Shown: piece by piece, positions 1-7,645 of the stretch | Layout: every line of letters starts with the position of its first letter | Numbering within the stretch: position 1 is the stretch's first letter | Source: Pseudoalteromonas rubra | Lineage (GTDB): Bacteria > Pseudomonadota > Gammaproteobacteria > Enterobacterales > Alteromonadaceae | DNA: 64,000 nucleotides | NCBI RefSeq assembly: GCF_001482385.1 | Contig: NZ_CP013612.1 | Location: forward strand, 992,001-1,056,000 | Direction of reading: 5' to 3' | Translations under genes and position numbers: made by a program | Notes under the pieces: model-generated | Told to the model about the DNA's origin: nothing | The model's input: only the letters and a program-made list of their open reading frames with translations | Database searches by the model: none

Positions 1-298
1 GGTTTGAAGATAAAATGATGCTACTTTACGAATAAAAATCAACTTTGAGATCTCGTGAGTGAGAGATTGCGTACTTATAGGAGTGCATTATAGCAGTGAA
101 GAACGATCATTAACTCTTCGGTAATTTGTAATAATAAAATAGAAATACTGCTTTAAAGTGGTTGGAAATTAATAGCAGTTAACAAGTGTCGTCAAAACGG
201 AAGCCTACTCTCTGGCCTATTTTTCGCTAATCGCTTCGCGGTAAAAAAGCCCTTAAGGCATTCGTCGTTGATGCACACGTTAATTTGAAAGGAAATGT

Positions 299-622
299 AT
301 GAGAAATTTAATCTGTGCGACTTTGCTTTTGTCACCTTTTTTTAGTGGAGCTGGGGAGTTGGTAAGGAATGCCGTAATTACTGAAGTGGCGAGTTCCAGT
401 GGTAATAAAGATGTGTTTTACGTTAAGTTAAGTGGAGGGACTGGTCCATGTGCAAACGGATCTGTTGAGTTTCCTGCAAGTCAGTCACAATCAGAGCAGT
501 CTTACAACCAAGCCTTTTCAATTGCCCTTGCAGCGGCAATGAGTGGGAAGAAGATCAGAATACACAATTATTCAAACGATGAGTGTGGCGGAGCAAACTT
601 TATTGGTATTTTTACAAACTAG
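299..622 (+). CDS. small secreted protein, unknown function
   Basis: This 107-aa protein begins with a short hydrophobic signal peptide (residues 1-18, ending near FFSGA). The mature part has a V-I-T-E-V-A start, a GGTGPC motif and a second cysteine in NDECGG near the C-terminus, so one disulphide in the periplasm or outside the cell is plausible. An AAGGAAA ribosome site lies just upstream of the ATG. The layout (short secreted beta-rich protein, Gly-Gly-x-Gly-x-Cys motif, terminal cysteine) resembles small secreted proteins common in Pseudoalteromonas, possibly the DUF5992 type, which is recalled and not verified. It stands alone between gene-poor stretches. The role is unknown. Confidence 0.7.
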   Translation: MRNLICATLLLSPFFSGAGELVRNAVITEVASSSGNKDVFYVKLSGGTGPCANGSVEFPASQSQSEQSYNQAFSIALAAAMSGKKIRIHNYSNDECGGANFIGIFTN

Positions 623-1259
623 TAAATTTTAGAATACGACTTATCAGGGTTGGCGTGCACGGAAGTTGAGCATGTGAATGACTCAGTTTAAGTACTATTT
701 GCGGTTGTGCGCCTACTAAATCAGCACTCCTGGTTTTGGCCTGGTGAAGATGACTGGAAAGTGCGTTAGAAGTATCTATTTGGTGCACTTTCCAGGACTG
801 TAATTGTCTGTATATGAAATTCTCATTCCCCTGCAACTGTTGCATATAAAAGTGCGCATATTGGCGTCACTTTCAAGTTTTGATGAAGGCAGGGTCAAAA
901 AAGTACATTAAAGTGGCTGTATTAGATTTCAGGTGGCTGTCCTTTTTTCCCATTTTCGAAGGGCCGGAGATGTAGGCGTTGTTGATAAGTTAAAAGCACT
1001 GATACAGATAGTCACTCTCAGGTTGTTCACTTGGCTGAGAGCACGTCTGCCGTGCCATGACGTGAGATTTAGTGCTTTTGTTATTGTGTAAGATAGTTAC
1101 ATCGCACGCGATGCTGTTGCTTCTGGGGAGGTTAACGTGTTAAAACAGCGTCTTTGAGTTAATCATATGGGCAATAAATGCAATATGTTTGACGATACCT
1201 AAGAGCAGTATAGCGGCTCTAAATAATTATAATAATCTAAATTTGTATTAGGAAGTAAG
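623..1259. other. intergenic region without a convincing gene
   Basis: No open frame here has a plausible start and protein-like composition. The stretch contains an 11-bp inverted repeat (754-795) and a shorter CTCTCAG/CTGAGAG repeat (1015-1021 with 1035-1041). The last 60 bases before the next gene are AT-rich and end in an AGGAAG ribosome site, so its promoter is probably there. Confidence 0.5.
754..795. repeat. 11-bp inverted repeat with 20-nt loop
   Basis: CTGGAAAGTGC at 754-764 is the exact reverse complement of GCACTTTCCAG at 785-795. There is no T-run on either side, so it is not a standard terminator. It may be a protein-binding dyad or an RNA hairpin. No neighbouring gene explains it. 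Confidence 0.5.
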
Positions 1260-1730
1260 ATGACTAAAACACTAGGGGTAGTATTTTTCAGCGCATTACT
1301 CAGCGCCTGCTCAAGCTCAACAAAAATTTCCCAAGCTATCGATGTTCATAATCAAGCACAGTTAAAATACGGCACAATAGAACTCAAAAGCATAACACCA
1401 GATGCCCCAGAGCACTTCTCTCAGGCGGTTAAATCATATCTAAAACTAGAGCTCAGAAGTCGGGGCATCTATACCGAAGAAGATGGCAGTACAGTCACTG
1501 TTAACATCATTGATTACAGAATGCGATCTGGATTCTCACGTGCGATGTTCGGTGTGCTAGCCGGCAAAGATGGTGTTTATTCAGAAGTTACTGTCATGGA
1601 TCAAAATGGGAAAGTGATAGGCAAGTCTAATGTCTCCAGTTTTAATGTTATGGCAATCGGTGATATGCAGGATATCGCGAGAATGCACGCAGAAGAGATC
1701 GCAGAGTTTTTAGTCGGTAAAAAAGGCTAA
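1260..1730 (+). CDS. lipoprotein, DUF4410-like
   Basis: This 156-aa protein starts with a lipoprotein signal, with the lipobox LLSAC at residues 13-17, so Cys17 would be lipidated. The rest resembles the small outer-membrane lipoproteins grouped as DUF4410: an N-terminal strand region, a helix rich in charged residues (HFSQAVKSYLKLEL), a VTVNIIDYRMRSGF strand, and a C-terminal helix (DIARMHAEEIAEFL). The family fit is from memory. A good AGGAAG site precedes the ATG. No partner gene is adjacent, and function beyond envelope location cannot be assigned. Confidence 0.75.
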   Translation: MTKTLGVVFFSALLSACSSSTKISQAIDVHNQAQLKYGTIELKSITPDAPEHFSQAVKSYLKLELRSRGIYTEEDGSTVTVNIIDYRMRSGFSRAMFGVLAGKDGVYSEVTVMDQNGKVIGKSNVSSFNVMAIGDMQDIARMHAEEIAEFLVGKKG

Positions 1731-2059
1731 CATAGAGTCTGCCAGGCAAGTTTTACAAACTCACCTTGAGTGCTGTCAGCTCAGATCTCAAAAGCGGATG
1801 GCGCATATGATAAAAGGGGTTGTTGTGTCGAAGTCACAGCCAAAAAGGTCGACGTAGTGACCCACCAAGGTGTAACGTGCAATTGTGGGAAGATAGACAT
1901 GCTCTCAACAGCGCGAATATTTTAACCAAGCATAGTAGGTTGCAGTGAGTGGAAAAGGTGTGTGAACTGCCATTAACGCTCACTGGCGGAAATAACAATG
2001 TACCTATATAAGAAAACTCTTGAAAAATTGAGAAGATCGTCATTACGGACATTCAACCA
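1731..2059. other. intergenic region, possibly decayed coding DNA
   Basis: No intact gene was seen. Short frames interrupted by stops run through this stretch toward the TonB-like fragment at 2060, so it may be the decayed 5' part of a gene. The reverse-strand frame at 1834-2052 has no protein-like features. Confidence 0.35.
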
Positions 2060-2212
2060 ATGGAAGTACCAAAATCGGTTGTTGTGGATATGATCGCACG
2101 TTCAAAATTCACACCTCTATTGCCCAGAGATGGCTTTTCCAAGTGTGGTTTAAAAGGTTACGCATTAACAATGGAATTTATGTTGCCTCAAAAAGTAAGC
2201 TTTGAGCTGTAG
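2060..2212 (+). pseudogene. possible remnant of a TonB C-terminal-like domain
   Basis: A short plus-strand frame encodes 50 aa from ATG 2060, and the frame is open back to 2024. It reads like the end of a TonB C-terminal domain: a VVVDMIARSKFTPLLPRDG segment, comparable to the A-x-x-A-x-x-x-W-K-F-x-P region, followed by YALTMEFMLPQ, comparable to the final beta strand. The upstream part that would carry the rest of the domain is broken by stop codons. It could be a decayed gene or a coincidental frame. The call rests on pattern resemblance only. Confidence 0.35.
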
Positions 2213-2239
2213 CAATAAAAATTAGCTCACAGCTTTGCT

Positions 2240-2617
2240 ATGAATATTATGGTGAGAATAGTAACCGGATTGATCGTACTGGTGCTGATAGCAGCAATGA
2301 CAGGATATCTACTTTATTTTCGAGGTCAAAAGGTTGAAGTTGGTTTTATTCCTAACGCGTTTCAATACTGCGGAAAAGTCATAACGGGCGCAGACCCCGA
2401 GTACAGAGAAATAGTTGACTGGCTCCATTCAAATACCAAAGGTTGGATGAGAGACTGGCATATGCAAATTGCAGGTGCAACTTATCATAGCTCAGCTTTT
2501 TTAGGTACTGTATTTCCTGGTGGTGTGTCGGTAAGTTATAAAACAGAAACTGGCTTTCCTCGATTTATCAAGCAGATAAATCATAATCTCAGTACATCAT
2601 GTGAAGAGCGTGAATAA
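2240..2617 (+). CDS. membrane-anchored hypothetical protein
   Basis: This 125-aa protein has one strong N-terminal membrane segment (about residues 5-27) followed by a soluble part that would face the periplasm. Two cysteines (in FQYCGK and near the end in STSCEE) could form a disulphide. I do not recognise a family. A start at the second ATG (2246-2251 region) is equally possible because no clear ribosome site is visible. It follows the TonB-like fragment with no terminator between them. Confidence 0.5.
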   Translation: MNIMVRIVTGLIVLVLIAAMTGYLLYFRGQKVEVGFIPNAFQYCGKVITGADPEYREIVDWLHSNTKGWMRDWHMQIAGATYHSSAFLGTVFPGGVSVSYKTETGFPRFIKQINHNLSTSCEERE

Positions 2618-2917
2618 AATCTAAGCTGCTCGAACCAGGTGCCAGGTTACAGAGTCGCGGCATTTTTTTGCACATGCAGAGGTAAGCTACGCGAATCACC
2701 TTACTGCTCATCACATTTATGCTATACCAACAGTAAAGCCAGTGCCCCAGATACGATGAGTTTTTGCCTGCCCTTATTATAAAGAGACAAATCATTTTTT
2801 GGTTGTGTTCAAAGCCTGTTTAGTGTCTGGCACTTTTAGTCGTCATGCTATTTCGCATAATGTTTTACACAGTGGTTTTGTAACGCTTACCTCCATCGAC
2901 TTCGTCAATTAAACACC
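2618..2917. other. intergenic region upstream of the efflux operon
   Basis: I see no gene here. The right-hand part leads into the paired dyads and the sigma-54-like promoter of the operon that starts at 3099. Confidence 0.5.
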
Positions 2918-2968
2918 TGTGTCAAATCCGACACACTGGCCTGTTTCACCTGTCTCAAAACCGATACA
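2918..2968. promoter_or_regulatory. two upstream activator-type dyads
   Basis: Site 1 is TGTGTC-AAATCC-GACACA (2918-2935), a perfect 6-bp dyad. Site 2 is TGTCTC-AAAACC-GATACA (2951-2968), the same element with substitutions. Both share the flanks ACCTGT and ACAC. Their centres are 33 bp apart, close to three helical turns. They lie roughly 70-120 bp upstream of a sigma-54-like promoter, the usual place for enhancer sites of NtrC-family regulators. The likely binding protein is the response regulator encoded at 7646-9028; this is inference. Confidence 0.7.
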
Positions 2969-3039
2969 CCTTCAAATCCCCTTTTTCAGGGAAATAAATA
3001 AACATCAATTAAAACAGTTGCATATGGTGGTTATAGATC

Positions 3040-3055
3040 TGGCATATCCCTTGTA
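3040..3055 (+). promoter_or_regulatory. sigma-54-type promoter (-24/-12)
   Basis: TGGCATATCCCTTGTA matches the sigma-54 consensus TGGCAC-N5-TTGCA at 9 of the 11 defined positions with the right spacing: GG, ten bases, then GT in place of GC. It ends about 43 bp before the ATG of the adaptor gene. The sigma-54 activator encoded in the same operon supports the call. Confidence 0.6.
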
Positions 3056-3098
3056 ACACCTTCTGCAAACCAGACCCAATAACAGAAGGGAAAAGCAG

Positions 3099-4355
3099 AT
3101 GGATATACAAAGAGATCTTACACAGCCAGTGCGCTGGAAAAAACTGGGTTATTTGCTGCCAGTTGTCGCGCTGGCTTTGGGTTACTTCGCAATTCAGGAG
3201 TTTACCGGTGATGCGTCTTATTTCGTGGATCGGGAAACTGTGGTCACAGCAAAGGTGGAGCACGGCGATTTTCAGGTTAACGTGCGGGCTACCGGTGTAC
3301 TCAAGCCCGCAGAGATCCGTTGGGTGGCAGCGCAGGTATCCGGTCGGGTAGAGCAGGTGCTAGTGAAAGCGGGTGCTGAGGTCGAAGTTGGGCAATTGCT
3401 GCTCAAGTTATCTAATCCGCAGTTGCAACGAGAACTTGAACAGGCGCGCTGGGAGCAAGAAGCCGCCAAAGCTGAAAATAACGCCACCATAGTTGCGCTG
3501 GAATCTCAATTGGTAGAACTCGACAATCAGGTGGTTTCGGCAGATCTGGGTTATCAGGCAGAAAAGCTAAAACTCGACGCCGAAACCCTGTTGATCGAGC
3601 AAGGCAATGCCACGGTGTCTCAACTGGATTATCAAAAAAGCCAGCTGGCGGTAAAGCGTGAGCAACAAAAGTGGCAGGCCGCTAAGCAAAAGGCGCTCAA
3701 AATGCGCGCTGAAATTGAAGCAACCAAAGCCGCACAAACAGCCCGCTTTGGCCTGCTGGAGAACAATCTCAGGCGCATGCAGGAACAAGTTGATGCTTTG
3801 CAGGTGCGTGCAGATAAAAGTGGTGTCGTACAACAGATTTCGCTGGAGCTGGGTGAGCAGGTGAGCCTGGGCGGCAGCATTGCATTGCTGGCATCGCAAC
3901 AGAATTTATACGCCGAGCTGCAAGTACCGGAAGTCAGGGTTCAGGATATTCAGATTGGCCAGAGCGTGACGCTGGATACCCGAAACAATGAAATAACCGG
4001 CACGGTCACGCGCATAGACCCGGCAGTGGAAAATGGCATGGTACTGGTCGATGTCGCGTTACCTGACAGTTTGCCTGCGGATGCCCGTCCTGAGCTGACG
4101 GTAGACGCACAGGTTCAGGTCAGCCATCTGAGCAATACTTTGTATGTCCGCCGTCCAACCTACGCACCCAAATCCAGCCAAATCCAGCTGTATAAGCTCG
4201 ACCATGCCGGACGTTTTGCCCATAAAACGGCAGTGGCGCTGGGTCAGGTTTCCGTCAATCGGGTGCAGATAGTCTCGGGGCTGAGCGCTGGGGATGAAGT
4301 CATTATATCTGACAGCAGTGACTGGCAGGACCATGCCGAAATCAAACTGAATTAA
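3099..4355 (+). CDS. MacA/HlyD-like periplasmic adaptor of an ABC efflux system
   Basis: This 418-aa membrane-fusion protein links an inner-membrane ABC transporter to an outer-membrane channel. It has an N-terminal membrane anchor (about residues 19-34), a first lipoyl half with VRATGVLKPAEIRWVAAQ at about 55-75, a long coiled-coil hairpin rich in Glu, Gln and Lys (about 105-215), the second lipoyl half (VRADKSGVVQQISLELGEQV), and a beta-barrel domain. Length fits the family. A GAAGGGA ribosome site precedes the ATG. It is the first gene of the operon that includes the ATPase (4452), permease (5186), response regulator (7646) and kinase (9031). No outer-membrane channel is encoded nearby, so a TolC-like protein from elsewhere is presumably used. 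Confidence 0.9.
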   Translation: MDIQRDLTQPVRWKKLGYLLPVVALALGYFAIQEFTGDASYFVDRETVVTAKVEHGDFQVNVRATGVLKPAEIRWVAAQVSGRVEQVLVKAGAEVEVGQLLLKLSNPQLQRELEQARWEQEAAKAENNATIVALESQLVELDNQVVSADLGYQAEKLKLDAETLLIEQGNATVSQLDYQKSQLAVKREQQKWQAAKQKALKMRAEIEATKAAQTARFGLLENNLRRMQEQVDALQVRADKSGVVQQISLELGEQVSLGGSIALLASQQNLYAELQVPEVRVQDIQIGQSVTLDTRNNEITGTVTRIDPAVENGMVLVDVALPDSLPADARPELTVDAQVQVSHLSNTLYVRRPTYAPKSSQIQLYKLDHAGRFAHKTAVALGQVSVNRVQIVSGLSAGDEVIISDSSDWQDHAEIKLN

Positions 4356-4400
4356 TGCGTTTCTACTCAAGAAACAAGCAGGCTGTTACGCCTTAACCTT

Positions 4401-4433
4401 GCCAACAGAGGCTGTTTGCTGCACCCTGTTGGC
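4401..4433. repeat. 8-bp inverted repeat between adaptor and ATPase genes
   Basis: GCCAACAG (4401-4408) and CTGTTGGC (4426-4433) are exact reverse complements around a 17-nt loop. The hairpin sits in the leader of the ATPase gene, just before its ribosome site, and has no T-run. It may tune mRNA stability or translation within the operon. Confidence 0.4.
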
Positions 4434-4451
4434 TCTGAAATGGAGTCATTC

Positions 4452-5189
4452 ATGAGCGCACTCATAAGATTAGAAAATATCAGTAAAAGCTTTTACACCG
4501 ATGAAATAGAAACTCAGGCATTGCACGGCATTAACCTGAGCATCACAGAGGGTGAATACGTGGCCCTGACCGGGCAATCCGGGTGTGGTAAGTCAACCCT
4601 GCTGTCTTTGCTGGGATTGCTGGATGCACCCACACAGGGACATTATATACTGAGCAATCAGGATGTATCCGGGCTGTCTCGCGATCAGCGTGCAGCCATC
4701 CGCAGTAAGCAAATTGGCTTTGTGTTTCAGTCGTTCAATCTCATTTCAGACCTCACGGTGGCAGAAAACGTCATGTTGCCTTTGAGCTATCAGTCCGGGA
4801 TTAGTCGCAAGGAAATGCAGGCGAAGGCGCAGGAAGTGCTTGAGAAAGTCGAAATGAGCCATCGTACTGCGCATTTTCCATCCCAGCTATCCGGTGGTCA
4901 GCAGCAACGTGTTGCCGTTGCCAGGGCATTAGTGAATGACCCTGCTATCATTCTGGCCGATGAGCCCACAGGTAACCTGGATTCCAAAAACGCCATGGCG
5001 GTGCTGACATTGTTCGATAAGCTGCATAGTGAAGGCGCAACCATTTGCATGGTGACCCATGACCCTGCATCGGCATTGCGCGCGCAGCGCAGCCTGGAAA
5101 TGTTCGATGGCCGCCTGGTAGGAGACACCCGTAATACACAGGCTTCGCAGCCCGTGGCGCACAACGCGTTGGATCTGGAGGCGTTATGA
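4452..5189 (+). CDS. ABC transporter ATP-binding protein (MacB/LolD type)
   Basis: This is the nucleotide-binding subunit of about 245 aa. It has Walker A GQSGCGKST, Q-loop FVFQSFNLI, signature LSGGQQQR, Walker B IILADEPTGNLD and the H-loop VTHD, so all catalytic elements are intact. The sequence style is that of the LolD/MacB ATPases, which power type VII (mechanotransmission) transporters. I chose the ATG at 4452 (MSALIRLENISKSF) over the longer frame from 4416 because a GGAG ribosome site lies six bases upstream and the family starts there. It overlaps the permease gene by ATGA, so the two are translationally coupled. Confidence 0.92.
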   Translation: MSALIRLENISKSFYTDEIETQALHGINLSITEGEYVALTGQSGCGKSTLLSLLGLLDAPTQGHYILSNQDVSGLSRDQRAAIRSKQIGFVFQSFNLISDLTVAENVMLPLSYQSGISRKEMQAKAQEVLEKVEMSHRTAHFPSQLSGGQQQRVAVARALVNDPAIILADEPTGNLDSKNAMAVLTLFDKLHSEGATICMVTHDPASALRAQRSLEMFDGRLVGDTRNTQASQPVAHNALDLEAL

Positions 5190-7612
5190 TGGCCATGTTG
5201 CTGGACCTAAAATACGCATTGCGTCAGCTTTATAAGTCGCCCAAGTTTACCGTGATGACGCTGGGTGTGCTGCTTGGTGGCCTGTCGATAGCCTTGTTCA
5301 CGTTTTCATTCTTGTATTCAACTATCTACAAAGCGCTGCCTTTGCCAGATGGCGAGTCAGCAAAACGCCTGGTAGTTTATAACGATGGCGAATTCGATAT
5401 GCCCACTGCCAACGAGTTTCAGGCTCTGATACAAGGTGCACAGGCCTTCTCTGAATTGGGGATCTTTCGCGACCAGGACGTGCGGATGAGTAAAGGCGAA
5501 GCAGGCCGTAACTTTTTTGGTGCTGCGGTTCAGGGAGGATTTTTTGAATTCAGCCGTATAAAACCACTGACAGGGCGCACGCTCAATGCGCAGGATAGCC
5601 TGCCAGGCGCCCCTGCTGTGGCGGTGATCAGTGAAGAAGTCTGGGAAGATGAGTTTAACCGGGATCCGCAAATGCTGGGTCAGGCCATTGAGCTCAATGG
5701 GGTGCAGACCGAAGTGGTGGGGATCATGCCAAAGGGGTATCGTTTTCCACACATTGCGCGTATCTGGTTACCCCTGCCCGACAAGGTACTCGACGCTCAA
5801 GCCCCGGTGAGCGAGCAGTTTAATGCGTATATTCGCCTCAAAGATGATGTTGAAATAGCCACGGCTGAGCGCGAAATGACGCAAATACTGCGTACCCTGC
5901 AACTGCAAAATCAGCAGAGTTATGGCATGGAGCCGGTACAAAAACAGGCGCGCATCCTTACCTTTCAGATGACCCAAACCGGCGGAGAAGGCGCCACGGT
6001 GTTTTTCTTTTTGAGTGCGGTTTCCTGGGTAGTACTACTGCTGGCCTGTATCAATGTGGGCAACCTGTTGCTGGCCAGAATTCTCGAAAAGCAAAAAGAG
6101 ACCGCTATTCGTAACGCGCTGGGGGCAAGCTCCGGGCGCCTGATCAGCCAGTTAATGTGGGAAGGCGTGTTAATCACCCTGCTGGGGACATTTTTGAGTG
6201 TTTGCCTAGTTGGCGCACTTCTGGATTATGTTAATGTGGCGCTGCGTTCCTGGTTGCCTGGGGCTGGCCTATTTTGGTGGCAATATGGGCTTGATGGGGC
6301 AACCCTGTTGATGGCGCTGGCTTATATGCTGAGTACCGTGTTGCTGGCAGTCTTTTTACCTGCCTGGCGCAGTACGCGGCAGGATATCAATGCCACGCTC
6401 AGAGATGGCACCCGTGGGGCACAAAGCCGCAAAGCCGGTCGCCTGTCTCGTATCCTGGTAACCATTCAGGTCTTTTTAGTCGCCATATTAATGCTGATTG
6501 GCTCCATATCTGCGCTTATTGCTAATAAATTCGTCAATATTGATCTGGGCGATGATTATCAAAACGTGATGAGCACGCGTTACAGTACCCCGGAACACGA
6601 TTATCCCAGCCCTCAACAGCGCCTTAACCTGACCTATGCACTGATGAATGAGGTGCAAAATCACAACGCAGTCACACATGTATCGGTGGCACAGTGGTTA
6701 GGCCCAAGCAATGTCTTTTTTGCCGACAAAGCCTATGGGGATGAGCAAACGGGCACTGAGATTGACACGATTTCCATGTTGGGGGATTTCCAGGCCACCG
6801 GGGTTAAACTACTCGAAGGGCGTTTATTCAACCTTGGCGACACCATGGACAAGCGCAGGGTGGTGATCATCAGTGATTCTATGGCACAACGCTACTGGCC
6901 GGGTGAATCCGCGCTGGAGCAGCACTTTACCATGGAGCTTGAGGGCAAAAAGCAGCAAGTGTTTGTGGTGGGGGTGGTCTCGAACCTGATGAACCCGAAG
7001 TCTCTGTTTGGCAAGCTGGACTCAGCCGATGAAATTTACATCAGTGGCAGTCAGTTCGTGCAAACTCTGCAAAAGCTGTCGTATCGCATTTTGCCCGGCA
7101 CGCGCAATGCCGATGAAATTTTTTACCAGGCAATGTACAAAATTGCACCTAACCTGGAGGTCACGCAAACGGTGATGCCGGCCATTAAAAACCGCGATAA
7201 AATGCGCGAGTCAATGAAGTTTATTTCTCAATTAACCTTTGCAACCGGCGGCTTTGCATTGGTGCTCGCGGTGATTGGTATTTATGGCCTGACAGCCAAT
7301 GCTGTGGCACAACGCACGCATGAAATTGGCATTCGTCGTGCCGTCGGCGCACGTGACAGTGTTATTGTGGGATTGTTTATGCGCCAGGGGGCGGTTCAGC
7401 TAGTAATTGGCCTTGGGCTGGCATTGCTGCTGTTTGCTTTGTTAGCGATGGGTTTTCAGAAGTTTACCGAGGGGCTGTTCCCCGTTGGCGCCTATTATGC
7501 CTTGGCTACGGCGGTGAGTGCTGCGCTAAGCGCTGTGGTATTGCTGGCGGTGTATATGCCTATCAAGCGGGCGATTGAGCTTGAACCGATCGCAGCGCTG
7601 CGTTATGAATAA
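5186..7612 (+). CDS. ABC transporter permease, duplicated MacB/FtsX type
   Basis: This 808-aa inner-membrane permease consists of two similar halves. Each half has a membrane segment, a large periplasmic MacB-PCD-like domain and an FtsX core of about three helices. FtsX signatures appear at about residue 305 (EKQKETAIRNALGASSG) and about residue 710 (RTHEIGIRRAVGARDS). The duplicated layout resembles the long FtsX permeases that act without a fused ATPase. The separate ATPase encoded just upstream supplies energy. The substrate is unknown. Given the NRPS locus about 13 kb away, peptide export or peptide resistance is possible but unproven. Confidence 0.9.
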   Translation: MMAMLLDLKYALRQLYKSPKFTVMTLGVLLGGLSIALFTFSFLYSTIYKALPLPDGESAKRLVVYNDGEFDMPTANEFQALIQGAQAFSELGIFRDQDVRMSKGEAGRNFFGAAVQGGFFEFSRIKPLTGRTLNAQDSLPGAPAVAVISEEVWEDEFNRDPQMLGQAIELNGVQTEVVGIMPKGYRFPHIARIWLPLPDKVLDAQAPVSEQFNAYIRLKDDVEIATAEREMTQILRTLQLQNQQSYGMEPVQKQARILTFQMTQTGGEGATVFFFLSAVSWVVLLLACINVGNLLLARILEKQKETAIRNALGASSGRLISQLMWEGVLITLLGTFLSVCLVGALLDYVNVALRSWLPGAGLFWWQYGLDGATLLMALAYMLSTVLLAVFLPAWRSTRQDINATLRDGTRGAQSRKAGRLSRILVTIQVFLVAILMLIGSISALIANKFVNIDLGDDYQNVMSTRYSTPEHDYPSPQQRLNLTYALMNEVQNHNAVTHVSVAQWLGPSNVFFADKAYGDEQTGTEIDTISMLGDFQATGVKLLEGRLFNLGDTMDKRRVVIISDSMAQRYWPGESALEQHFTMELEGKKQQVFVVGVVSNLMNPKSLFGKLDSADEIYISGSQFVQTLQKLSYRILPGTRNADEIFYQAMYKIAPNLEVTQTVMPAIKNRDKMRESMKFISQLTFATGGFALVLAVIGIYGLTANAVAQRTHEIGIRRAVGARDSVIVGLFMRQGAVQLVIGLGLALLLFALLAMGFQKFTEGLFPVGAYYALATAVSAALSAVVLLAVYMPIKRAIELEPIAALRYE

Positions 7613-7645
7613 CCCCATAAAAGTGAAGGAAGTATAAGAACTGGC

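Noticed and set aside
1834..2052. Minus-strand 72-aa frame
   Set aside because: It shows no domain, no ribosome site and no conserved pattern; the region more likely holds decayed plus-strand DNA.
2918..2968. CRISPR-like or tandem repeat
   Set aside because: Only two copies of a dyad exist; position before a sigma-54-like promoter fits activator sites better.
4416..4451. Longer start of the ABC ATPase at 4416
   Set aside because: The extra 12 residues are not part of the family and overlap an intercistronic hairpin; the ATG at 4452 has a good ribosome site.
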